From: Bacteroidota bacterium
Lineage (GTDB): Bacteria; Bacteroidota; Bacteroidia; Cytophagales; Cyclobacteriaceae
Length of the DNA: 16,945 nucleotides
Assembly: GCA_003242315.1 (NCBI GenBank)
Contig: QGUY01000058.1
Coordinates: 1 to 16,945, forward strand
Direction of reading: 5' to 3'
The notes below the pieces were generated by a model that saw only the letters and a list, made by a program, of their open reading frames with translations, searched no databases and had not been told where the DNA came from. Position 1 is the first letter of the stretch. Every line of letters begins with the position of its first letter. Of this stretch, positions 1 through 6,707 are shown in pieces. A program made the translations under genes and the position numbers.

Positions 1-1802
1 ATAAGAGGTCGGCTCCTGGGGTTCGGGATTTGTATAAAAGACACACCACAGACCAGGCGATCCATCGGATGAGGTGCTTCAAGGTCTCGCTTGACGTCGG
101 CGGTCGCGCGTGCCTGATCAGGCGTGTCCTCGTACATGAACGAGGTCTCCAACTCCGCCTGCAGATAGCTGTCAGGCGAATACGCGTAGCCGGGTGCCGA
201 CTTCCGCTTGGCGTACAGTTCGATCAGTTCTTTTGCGATGTCCTTCACGCGCTTTTTTACGCGCGACTTCTTTGTCGCCCATTCCTGCGATCCCAGTTTA
301 CTGATCGAAGGTGGCGCACCATCCTTTCCTGTGTATCGCGAGATCTTGTGAAGCGAGTGTATGCTCACATAAAGAATGTCGTCGTCCTTGAAGACAAGAC
401 GGATCGATTCCTGCTCGCGGTCCCTTACAATCTTCTTCTCGAGGCCCGCAAATTTTGCAATGCCATAGTCGATGTGTGTGACAAAGTCGCCAGGCTGAAG
501 GGTTTGCAGTTCGCGAAGTGTGAGCGCTTTCGATTTGCTGAACTTTTCCCGCGCCTTGTACCGATGAAACCGTTCAAATATCTGGTGATCTGTGTAGCAC
601 GCGATCTTCAGGTCAGAGTCCTGAAACCCGGCGCGCAGTGAACACTCCAGGGTTTCTACTTTGACGGTCGTGCTGATCTCGGCAAAGATCGACTTCAGTT
701 TGTCTAACTGATGGGGAAGATCAGATGCAATGAAAGTACGGTACCCTTCCTGCTGAAGGCGTTCCAGATCAGAGGTCAGCAGCTCGAAATTCTTGTTGAA
801 TGACGGCTGGCCTCCGGATGTGAACTGAAACGATTGTGTAGCCGGCAAATAGAATCTGCTTCCAAACTCGACACAAGGAAATGATTCAACCGTACAGTGA
901 AAGGAGTTACGGTCGTCGAACAAAACCTCCGGCCCGGAAACGATTTGTGTTTTGCCTCCTCCGGTGATCCGCGAGAACGACTCAGCGGCGGTGTCGAAAC
1001 ATTTCTGTATGACATCGCCTGTCAGTTGAAAATCCTTAAACCACAAAACCGAATCGGGTGACAAAAAAGAAAAGAATGATTGCCGCTCCGCGTGAAGTGT
1101 CGTCGACTGCAGGTTGGGGACGATGCTCAGCTTCGGGAATTCGCCGACGGAAATTTGAGAGACCGGATCAAAGGTTCGAATGCTCTCTACTTCATTACCG
1201 AAGAGTTCAATGCGGTACGGAAGTTCATGGGCAAATGAAAAAACATCAATGATACCTCCCCGCACAGCGTATTGTCCTGCCTCATATACGAAATCAGTTC
1301 GCTCAAAACCATACGACCGCAGAAACTCTTCGAGGAAGTCGACATCCAGCTTCTCTCCTATTGCCACACCAAAAGTGTTCGCGGAAAGGGATTTTCTGCT
1401 TACCACCTTTTCGCCAAGAGCTTCAGGATATGTCACGACGATAAGCGGCGCATGCCCGGGTTCGCTGATGCGGCTTAACACTTCTGCCCGCATGAGAACG
1501 TTGGCGTTCTCGGTCTCATCATATTCGTACGGACGGCGGTACGACATGGGGAGCATCAGGACCTCTCGCCCAAGCAGACTTTGCAGGTCGTTCTGGAAGT
1601 AGGCAGCTTCCTCCTTCTCCTGCATGATGAAGATGAAATCGCGAGGCTCAAGTGTGAAGACAGCGGCGGCGATAACGGCGTCAAGGCTTCCTGCAGCTCC
1701 CTTGACGTGAATTCTGGACGAATTGGACGCACTGATCCCTGCGGCTACGGTCTTGATCACACCCTCCGCGCAGTACAGGTTAAGAAAATCTTGCGCCCTC
1801 AA
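1..1802 (-). CDS. mfd: Transcription-repair coupling factor Mfd (N-terminal part, cut by contig edge)
   Basis: Mfd displaces RNA polymerase stalled at DNA lesions and recruits UvrA. The minus frame is open from 1802 to the window edge with no frameshift. Residues 1-~420 fit the UvrB-like D1-D3 region, including ACYTDHQIFERFHRYK just before residue 422. The RNA-polymerase-interacting CarD-like domain follows at ~435-495 (LQPGDFVTHIDYGIAKF). The start of the helicase module reads SFMYEDTPDQARATADVK and MDRLVCG, ending at residue 586. The invariant Walker A (DVGxGKT) should come next but is replaced by unrelated, adapter-like sequence in the last ~44 bases, so genuine coding is about 45-1802. 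No ATG or GTG lies near the expected N-terminus (RAQDFLNLY). TTG at 1802 is the best start: there is an in-frame TGA upstream, and a TAnnTTTG element at 1825-1832 would place the mRNA start just before it. The family is ~1,110-1,160 residues, so about half is missing. Confidence 0.93.
   Translation of the reverse strand, partial: MRAQDFLNLYCAEGVIKTVAAGISASNSSRIHVKGAAGSLDAVIAAAVFTLEPRDFIFIMQEKEEAAYFQNDLQSLLGREVLMLPMSYRRPYEYDETENANVLMRAEVLSRISEPGHAPLIVVTYPEALGEKVVSRKSLSANTFGVAIGEKLDVDFLEEFLRSYGFERTDFVYEAGQYAVRGGIIDVFSFAHELPYRIELFGNEVESIRTFDPVSQISVGEFPKLSIVPNLQSTTLHAERQSFFSFLSPDSVLWFKDFQLTGDVIQKCFDTAAESFSRITGGGKTQIVSGPEVLFDDRNSFHCTVESFPCVEFGSRFYLPATQSFQFTSGGQPSFNKNFELLTSDLERLQQEGYRTFIASDLPHQLDKLKSIFAEISTTVKVETLECSLRAGFQDSDLKIACYTDHQIFERFHRYKAREKFSKSKALTLRELQTLQPGDFVTHIDYGIAKFAGLEKKIVRDREQESIRLVFKDDDILYVSIHSLHKISRYTGKDGAPPSISKLGSQEWATKKSRVKKRVKDIAKELIELYAKRKSAPGYAYSPDSYLQAELETSFMYEDTPDQARATADVKRDLEAPHPMDRLVCGVSFIQIPNPRSRPL
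10..44. other. Probable Nextera transposase-adapter remnant at contig end
   Basis: Bases 11-44 align by eye with the 34-base Nextera read-2 transposase adapter at 27 positions, with one inserted and one missing base. The mosaic end AGATGTGTATAAGAGACAG corresponds to 26-44 with 15 of 19 matches. The switch occurs exactly where mfd loses its invariant Walker A motif: the frame gives MDRLVCG and then unrelated residues. Bases 1-10 could be index sequence. The adapter sequence comes from general knowledge; the alignment was done by hand. The alternative is genuine divergent DNA, which is unlikely given the broken Walker A. Confidence 0.72.
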
Positions 1803-1824
1803 TCCCGATTTCCAATAGAGGATG

Positions 1825-1832
1825 CAAAGATA
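1825..1832 (-). promoter_or_regulatory. Candidate -7 element for mfd
   Basis: The minus strand reads TATCTTTG, an exact match to the Bacteroidota -7 consensus TAnnTTTG. A start site 4-7 bases downstream gives a leader of about 16-20 bases before the TTG start at 1802. No TTTG lies 17-21 bases upstream (the nearest is 12 bases away), so only half of the promoter is supported. Confidence 0.45.
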
Positions 1833-1855
1833 AACGGATCACAACAAATTTGAGT

Positions 1856-1863
1856 TAATTTTG
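1856..1863 (+). promoter_or_regulatory. Candidate -7 element ahead of the small membrane protein
   Basis: TAATTTTG matches TAnnTTTG exactly. No TTTG lies at the expected -33 distance. The predicted start site (~1867-1870) falls on the ATG at 1868, so this is either a leaderless promoter, a promoter serving only the downstream lipoprotein gene, or a chance match in an AT-rich stretch. Confidence 0.3.
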
Positions 1864-1867
1864 GACA

Positions 1868-2059
1868 ATGACCTGGCAGCATTTCTTTGCATTCACTGGC
1901 GTTTTGTCTGCTTTGCTCCTCTTGACAGGACTGTGGCGACCGTGGATTGTGCTTTGGTGGCTTTCGCATCAAAATCGGAAGATGGTGCTGCAATGGTATG
2001 GCACATTACTGCTGGCAAGCCTACTGGCCTTCTGGGCAATCGGGCATCTCAAATCCTGA
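1868..2059 (+). CDS. Small two-helix membrane protein, 63 aa, function unknown
   Basis: The 63-residue product has two hydrophobic helices: residues ~6-32 (FAFTGVLSALLLLTGLW, WIVLWWL) and ~43-60 (WYGTLLLASLLAFWAIG). They are joined by a short basic loop (HQNRK) and the chain is rich in tryptophan. The loop pattern RPWIVLWWLSHQNRKMVLQWYG resembles small conserved Bacteroidota membrane proteins recalled from genomes, sometimes misannotated as transporter permeases; this cannot be verified here. It is divergent from mfd and 16 bases ahead of the thioredoxin-like lipoprotein gene, so the two probably share an mRNA. The ATG at 1868 is only 4 bases past a TAnnTTTG element, so a leaderless message is possible. 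Two other overlapping plus frames are open here, but only this one encodes a sensible membrane protein. Confidence 0.62.
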   Translation: MTWQHFFAFTGVLSALLLLTGLWRPWIVLWWLSHQNRKMVLQWYGTLLLASLLAFWAIGHLKS

Positions 2060-2075
2060 CAACTCAATTATCCGA

Positions 2076-2576
2076 ATGAGACCGCAAACCTTTCTTCTTG
2101 TAATCTTAAGCATCCTCATGCTGCAGTGCGGCAAATCGTCAGACGGCGGTCACGCGCTCGCACCAGAAGATGCGACACCCGTGAATGAACTGCCTGACAT
2201 GAATCTGGTGACGATGGACCAACAGGTGATCCGCGCGAGGGAGCTGTCGGGCAAAAGCATCCTGATCTTCTTCCGACCGGAATGCGATCACTGCCAGCGC
2301 GAAGCGGAGGCGATCAGCAAGAACCTGGATGCATTTAGCGAATACAGGCTCTACTTTGTAAGTACGGACGGACATGAAGCGTCGCGAAAGTTTGCCCGCG
2401 ACTATTCACTGGACCGCAAGCCCAATGTGCACTTCGTCCAGACTACGGTAAAGGAGATACTTGATCACCTTGGACCGATATCCACACCTTCGCTCTATAT
2501 TTTTTCAGAAGACCGTCGACTCGTCCGGCATCTTGATGGAGAGAAGCCGATTGAAGAAATCCTTGGCTACCTCTAA
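2076..2576 (+). CDS. Thioredoxin-like (TlpA/AhpC-TSA family) lipoprotein
   Basis: The predicted 166-residue protein starts with a lipoprotein signal (RPQTFLLVILSILMLQC); Cys18 would be lipidated. The -1 glutamine is unusual but tolerable in this phylum. A thioredoxin fold follows: a strand ILIFFRPE, the redox motif C70-D-H-C73, and a cis-proline loop ISTPSLYIF near residue 138. This predicts a membrane-anchored periplasmic thiol-disulfide reductase of the TlpA/ResA type. The frame stays open upstream to 1947, but the start at 2076 is chosen because it gives the signal peptide directly and follows the upstream stop by 16 bases. Its TAA overlaps the stop of the convergent methyltransferase gene by two bases. 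The partner substrate cannot be told; cytochrome c maturation or a general periplasmic reductant role are both possible. Confidence 0.85.
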   Translation: MRPQTFLLVILSILMLQCGKSSDGGHALAPEDATPVNELPDMNLVTMDQQVIRARELSGKSILIFFRPECDHCQREAEAISKNLDAFSEYRLYFVSTDGHEASRKFARDYSLDRKPNVHFVQTTVKEILDHLGPISTPSLYIFSEDRRLVRHLDGEKPIEEILGYL

Positions 2577-3799
2577 CTCAACCTTCTCGCTGCTGCAAGC
2601 ATCGGACCGTCGGGTGCAGTAAAGGCCAGGAGATAGCGTTCCCCGCCTTCCCTCAGTCTTAACTCAGCTCTCAGCCCATCGGGAGCGCGAGGGTGATTGC
2701 GTACGACGATGTTCGCCATGCGTTCCGGGAAAAATTCGGCGAGGTCGGGGAACCGGCTTGCCGTTGCAATGATTTCGTAGGTTCGACCGGGAAAATCCTC
2801 AACGAGTTTCTCCGATGTATATAAATGCGTATTGACGTGTAGTTTAATCACGCCAAAACGTGAAGCTACCAGCCGAAAGCCACCCGCTTTGAGTATCTCA
2901 GGCGCGGGTTCATACACGTATTTTTGAAGTGCGCCAAATTGTACGGGTGCAACTCTTTCCTGGCTGCGATAGAAGGAAAAAGGCTGCCGACCGGACGATA
3001 GATCAACGGTTTCCAACAGCGGTTCTGCGTTGTGGCCTGCTTCGGAAAAGAACAACATTTCCCTTACTTCTCCGCCAACAGCGACTACATGCACCTGTGC
3101 GACGTTGGGGATAACCTGAAGTCCGCGGTCGATGTCCAGCATCGGCGAGACCTTTACCATCATCCGAGTGAAAGTCTTCCCGAGGATTGGGATTATCGTG
3201 CGAATGTCCGGCGAGTAGGCCGTTAGTTCGATTTTTCTCTTGTTGTTGTCGGTGCGCCTTGAAGGATCCAGGTACGCGAGGTCGAAGGTGAGTGAGGTTT
3301 TTTCCAGAAAAGTAAGTGCATCCGCTTCGTGATATACAATGTTTGTTGCCCCGAGTTGCCTATGGTTATGACGGGCGATTTGCAGGAGTTGGCGATTTTG
3401 TTCGACGTAATGAACCTCGGTGTAATGACGGCTTAGAAAATACGTATCCACTCCAAACCCGCCGGTCAGGTCCACACAGCGGTGGCGAGCCAAACCGCTC
3501 AACGCGGCTGCTTGTTCTGCCTTATACCTCGCCGCTCGTTCAGACGAACACTGTTCCAGGTTTTCGCGGGAAGCGTATAGAATTCCTTGAGTCGTATAGT
3601 ACAATGGAAGTTTGAGCCTGATCTGCTGCCGTCCGGCAATCTGTTTCGCGATGAGGGGGAAAGCAATGCCGAACAGCAGCGGAGGCTGTTTTAGTGACAA
3701 CTCATGGACGTCTGACGAGGTGTGCGCACGGATAAACTCCTGTACTTCGGGTTGGAGCAACCGCGGCTCTGGAACGTCCGGCGCGTCGCTAATAGACAA
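2573..3799 (-). CDS. SAM-dependent methyltransferase, THUMP-like / PG_1098 family
   Basis: This is a Rossmann methyltransferase of ~408 residues. SAM motif I is VDLTGGFGVD (109-118), the acidic ribose-binding residue is in YVEQN (E133), and the motif IV region reads LAYLDPSRR (175-182). Before the catalytic core comes a helical N-terminal part (PEVQEFI, AKQIAGRQ, LEQCSSERAARYKAE). After it come a ferredoxin-like and a THUMP-like RNA-binding domain, as in Bacteroidota proteins named class I SAM methyltransferase or THUMP-like. The target, presumably RNA, is not established. The frame is open up to 3850, but that would overlap asd by 62 bases. TTG at 3799 gives MSISDAPDVPEP and an 11-base overlap with the asd stop, implying translational coupling. 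The two genes share a minus-strand operon although their functions are unrelated. Confidence 0.82.
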   Translation of the reverse strand: MSISDAPDVPEPRLLQPEVQEFIRAHTSSDVHELSLKQPPLLFGIAFPLIAKQIAGRQQIRLKLPLYYTTQGILYASRENLEQCSSERAARYKAEQAAALSGLARHRCVDLTGGFGVDTYFLSRHYTEVHYVEQNRQLLQIARHNHRQLGATNIVYHEADALTFLEKTSLTFDLAYLDPSRRTDNNKRKIELTAYSPDIRTIIPILGKTFTRMMVKVSPMLDIDRGLQVIPNVAQVHVVAVGGEVREMLFFSEAGHNAEPLLETVDLSSGRQPFSFYRSQERVAPVQFGALQKYVYEPAPEILKAGGFRLVASRFGVIKLHVNTHLYTSEKLVEDFPGRTYEIIATASRFPDLAEFFPERMANIVVRNHPRAPDGLRAELRLREGGERYLLAFTAPDGPMLAAARRLS

Positions 3800-4781
3800 G
3801 GCTTTTTTCCAGCATGAACTCGGCGATCTGAACCGCGTTGGTGGCCGCACCCTTTCTCAGGTTATCGGATACAATCCACATGTTCAGTGTATTAGGTTGC
3901 GATTCGTCGCGGCGTAACCTTCCGACAAAGACTTCGTCCTTACCCTTCGCATAGATAGGCATAGGGTATACGTTATTGGCCGGGTCGTCCTGAACGACAA
4001 CACCAGGCGTGGCGGCGAGCATACGGCGAACTTCGTCGAGGTCGAAATCCTTGTGGAACTCTACATTTACGGCTTCGGAGTGACCGCCGATGGTCGGAAC
4101 CCGTACCGTCGTTGAGGTAACTCCGATCGAGTTATCTCCCAGAATCTTCCGTGTTTCGTTGACCATCTTCATCTCCTCCTTCGTGTATCCGTTCTCAAGG
4201 AAGACGTCGATATGAGGCAGCGCGTTCATGTCGATCGGGTGCGGATAAACCTTGGCGCCCTGTACGCCAGCCCGCTCGTCCATCAGCTGCTGTACTGCAT
4301 CTTTCCCGGTGCCGGTGACGGACTGATACGTAGACACCACAATCCGCTTGATCTTGTAAGCGACGTGAAGCGGCGCCAGCGCCATCACCATCTGAATAGT
4401 TGAGCAGTTGGGGTTGGCGATGATGCGATCGTCTATACCAATAACGTGACCGTTAATTTCGGGCACAACAAGCTTTTTGTCGGGGTCCATACGCCAGGCG
4501 GAAGAGTTGTCGATGACGATAGTACCCGCTTCGGCGAATTTGGGCGCCCACTCGAGCGAAGTACCTCCCCCGGCAGAGAAAATGGCGATATCCGGTGCCT
4601 GTTTTACCGCATCTTCAATGCTGATGATCTTGTAGTCGGAGCCTTTAAACTTGACGGTATGCCCAACCGATTTGGCAGACGCTACCAGAATCAGTTCGGT
4701 GAACGGGAAATTTCTTTCTTCCAATACGCGCAGGATCTCCTGCCCAACGAGCCCCGTGGCTCCAACTACCGCAAGTTTCAT
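3789..4781 (-). CDS. asd: Aspartate-semialdehyde dehydrogenase
   Basis: The enzyme reduces aspartyl phosphate to aspartate semialdehyde with NADPH, the branch point to lysine, threonine, methionine and diaminopimelate for peptidoglycan; it is cytosolic. The 330-residue length is normal for the family. The N-terminal NADP-binding loop is VVGATGLVGQEIL (5-17). The catalytic cysteine is C126 in ANPNCSTIQ. The substrate-binding stretch is STYQSVTGTGK, and the general-base histidine is H234 in TIGGHSEAVNVEF. The ATG at 4781 begins directly at the dinucleotide-binding strand, so the start is firm. It is divergent from the lamin-tail gene, with its own promoter in the 72-base gap. It has no terminator of its own: the methyltransferase gene overlaps its end. 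Confidence 0.97.
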   Translation of the reverse strand: MKLAVVGATGLVGQEILRVLEERNFPFTELILVASAKSVGHTVKFKGSDYKIISIEDAVKQAPDIAIFSAGGGTSLEWAPKFAEAGTIVIDNSSAWRMDPDKKLVVPEINGHVIGIDDRIIANPNCSTIQMVMALAPLHVAYKIKRIVVSTYQSVTGTGKDAVQQLMDERAGVQGAKVYPHPIDMNALPHIDVFLENGYTKEEMKMVNETRKILGDNSIGVTSTTVRVPTIGGHSEAVNVEFHKDFDLDEVRRMLAATPGVVVQDDPANNVYPMPIYAKGKDEVFVGRLRRDESQPNTLNMWIVSDNLRKGAATNAVQIAEFMLEKSLVY

Positions 4782-4789
4782 GATTCGTG

Positions 4790-4822
4790 TTTGTATTTAG
4801 AATCACAAAAATAGTACTTTTG
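4790..4822 (+). promoter_or_regulatory. Promoter for the lamin-tail protein gene (Bacteroidota type)
   Basis: TTTG at 4790-4793, a 21-base spacer, then TACTTTTG at 4815-4822, an exact TAnnTTTG. The predicted start site is about 4828, leaving a leader of ~25 bases before the ATG at 4854. It overlaps the oppositely directed asd promoter. Confidence 0.65.
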
Positions 4823-4834
4823 AAAGAGCCCAAA
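4806..4834 (-). promoter_or_regulatory. Promoter for asd (Bacteroidota type)
   Basis: The minus strand has TTTG at 4834-4831, then 17 bases, then TATTTTTG at 4813-4806, an exact TAnnTTTG. The predicted mRNA start is about 4800, giving a leader of about 20 bases before the asd ATG at 4781. Its -7 element is separated by one base from that of the opposing promoter. Confidence 0.6.
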
Positions 4835-4853
4835 GCAATAAGACCCCTCGACT

Positions 4854-6584
4854 ATGAATAAAATTATTTGGGCTCTCGGGTTAACTATTGTTAGTTCGAT
4901 CCCTTTCAACCCGGCTTTCTCTCAGTCCAGCGACGAACCAACCCAACCTACGGACGTCGCCTACAAGGATGTGATCATCACAGAAATTCTTGCCGACCCG
5001 TCGCCATCGGTTGGCCTTCCGGAAGCGGAGTTCGTTGAGATTTTCAATCGCTCTTCAGCTACGGTTAACCTTGGTGAATGGACCCTTTCGGATGAGCGAA
5101 CTTCTGCCAGACTTCCATCGATTTCCCTTCCATCTGAGGAGTATGCAATCATTGTCTCCTCACAGGAAGCCGCGGCATTCGAAGGCATTCGCGTTGTGCC
5201 GGTGACAAGTATGCCGAGTCTGAACAACGCAGGTGATGCTGTTGTACTCCGGTCTGCAATGGGCAAGACCATCGATTCGGTGCGGTACGCCAGTAGCTGG
5301 TATCGCAACGCGTCAAAGAGAAATGGTGGTTGGTCGCTCGAGCTGATCGATCCGTTCAACCCATGCGGCGAGGAGGATAACTGGACGGAAGCAGAAGCCC
5401 CGGAAGGCGGAACCCCGGGTAAACAGAATTCGGTCTTTGCATCGAAGCCTGATGCTACCGGACCAAACATTGTTGCGGTAACAGCAATTGACGTGAACAA
5501 GCTTCTGATCGAATTCGACGAGAAGCTGCTGGATGAAAGGGTCCCACCCGGGAATGTCATCATCGACCCGTATGTGGAGGTAAATTCTGTGACCCTTGGT
5601 GAAGCGCTCAGGTCGCTTCTCGTAGTCCTTTCGGGCTCTCTCGAACCCGGAATCCTTTATGCTGTGAGCGTCCGGAACGTCAGGGATTGCAATCACAATC
5701 TGGCATTAGAAAAAAGCACAGCGTTTGCAGTTCCGGAACCTGCGGACAGTCTGGACGTCGTCATCAATGAAATCCTTTTCAATCCGAAGCCGGGAGGTGT
5801 TGATTTTGTTGAGATCTACAACAGGTCGCAAAAGTTTATCAATCTGAAGGGCTGGAGTACAGCAACCTATTCTGAAAGAATTCCGAAAGATTTGCGAACC
5901 ATTACCGGAGAAGACCGACTACTGGCTCCAGGTGGTTACGTGGTGTTAACTCCGGACGTCGAAGTTCTTGCGAACCATTATCCCGATGTCGCATCGGACG
6001 CTTTGATTGAAACGCGGCTGAATGCACTTCCTGATGATGTGGGTTCAGTAGCGTTGCTGGATGCGTCGCAACGTGTGATTGATGCCGTGACTTACAACAA
6101 GGCCATGCATTCTATTTTCGTTACCACGGCGGATGGCGTATCGCTTGAGCGGCTTTCCGCCGATGCTGCAAGTGGCGATGCGGATAACTGGAGTTCGGCA
6201 TCCTCACGGGCGGGTGGTGCAACACCGGGACGGCGAAATTCGGTGGAAGTGCTTTCATCCGGTCCGCTCCCTAAGCCCGTGACCGTTGATCCGCCTGCAT
6301 TCAGGCCGGTTCATGGGAAACCGAATTTCACAATTATCCGTTACAACTTTGACCGGGCCGGATATGTGGCCAACGCCAGGATACTCGACCAACAGGGCCG
6401 TTGTATCCGTTCCATCGCCAGCAATGACCTGCTAGGCAGCGAAGGTTTTTACCGCTGGGATGGCGACCGCGACGATGGGTCTCGCGCCAGGGTAGGTTAT
6501 TATTGGCTTTGGTTCGAAGTCTTTTCACCGTCAGGCGATGTGCACGCGTTCCGCGAACGGATCATCGTTGCCGGAGACTTCTGA
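4854..6584 (+). CDS. Secreted lamin-tail-domain protein with C-terminal FlgD-like Ig domain
   Basis: The 576-residue exported protein has a signal peptide (MNKIIWALGLTIVSS... PAFS, likely cut near residue 23-24). Domain order: lamin-tail domain 1 (~38-150; VIITEILADPSPS, EFVEIFNRSS, VNLGEWTLSD); an Ig-like SbsA-type domain (~203-292; IVAVTAIDVNKLLIEFDEKLL); lamin-tail domain 2 (~301-420; VVINEILFNPKPGG, DFVEIYNRSQKFINLKGW); and a C-terminal FlgD-like beta domain (~487-573; FYRWDGDRDDGSRARVGYYW). Each lamin-tail unit ends with a similar tail (GGTPGKQNSV, GGATPGRRNSV), indicating internal duplication. Such proteins are common in Cytophagales envelopes. No enzymatic residues are evident; adhesion or scaffolding at the cell surface is inference. 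The C-terminus could act as a sorting domain but was not matched to a type IX signal. It is monocistronic, with its own promoter and terminator. Confidence 0.85.
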   Translation: MNKIIWALGLTIVSSIPFNPAFSQSSDEPTQPTDVAYKDVIITEILADPSPSVGLPEAEFVEIFNRSSATVNLGEWTLSDERTSARLPSISLPSEEYAIIVSSQEAAAFEGIRVVPVTSMPSLNNAGDAVVLRSAMGKTIDSVRYASSWYRNASKRNGGWSLELIDPFNPCGEEDNWTEAEAPEGGTPGKQNSVFASKPDATGPNIVAVTAIDVNKLLIEFDEKLLDERVPPGNVIIDPYVEVNSVTLGEALRSLLVVLSGSLEPGILYAVSVRNVRDCNHNLALEKSTAFAVPEPADSLDVVINEILFNPKPGGVDFVEIYNRSQKFINLKGWSTATYSERIPKDLRTITGEDRLLAPGGYVVLTPDVEVLANHYPDVASDALIETRLNALPDDVGSVALLDASQRVIDAVTYNKAMHSIFVTTADGVSLERLSADAASGDADNWSSASSRAGGATPGRRNSVEVLSSGPLPKPVTVDPPAFRPVHGKPNFTIIRYNFDRAGYVANARILDQQGRCIRSIASNDLLGSEGFYRWDGDRDDGSRARVGYYWLWFEVFSPSGDVHAFRERIIVAGDF

Positions 6585-6619
6585 ACATAGGTTAATTGGC
6601 CATAACGGCAGGAAACAGG

Positions 6620-6650
6620 GCTTCCAGGAATAATGGAAGCAATATTTTTT
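6620..6650 (+). terminator. Intrinsic terminator after the lamin-tail gene
   Basis: A perfect 7-bp stem GCTTCCA / TGGAAGC (6620-6626 with 6634-6640) closes a 7-base loop and is followed by AATATTTTTT. It lies 36 bases after the lamin-tail stop and ends that transcription unit. Confidence 0.8.
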
Positions 6651-6676
6651 GTTTTAGTCACCGCGGCGTAATTTTG
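6648..6676 (+). promoter_or_regulatory. Promoter for the DksA-like / scpB / pseudouridine synthase cluster
   Basis: TTTG at 6648-6651, a 17-base spacer, then TAATTTTG at 6669-6676 (exact TAnnTTTG). The leader would be about 25 bases to the ATG at 6708. The TTTG is formed by the end of the preceding terminator's T-tract. Confidence 0.58.
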
Positions 6677-6707
6677 CGCATCTTTTACCAAACGAGAAAT
6701 ACGGGAC

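Noticed and set aside
1..60. Genuine loss of the Mfd Walker A motif or an insertion-sequence end
   Set aside because: The sequence resembles the engineered Tn5 mosaic end plus the flanking adapter, including non-transposon bases, so an assembly artefact explains it better.
30..641. 203-residue plus-strand open frame at the window start
   Set aside because: It lies opposite mfd, whose minus frame is continuous and conserved, and it begins inside the adapter-like sequence.
1947..2075. Upstream extension of the thioredoxin-like lipoprotein
   Set aside because: The extension would bury the lipoprotein signal inside the protein and overlap the small membrane protein gene; the start at 2076 explains the lipobox.
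3800..3850. Longer N-terminus for the methyltransferase
   Set aside because: It would overlap asd by 62 bases with a low-complexity stretch not expected in the family; TTG at 3799 leaves an 11-base overlap.
4961..5563. 200-residue minus-strand open frame opposite the lamin-tail gene
   Set aside because: No recognisable domain; the plus strand encodes clear lamin-tail and Ig-like domains with a signal peptide.
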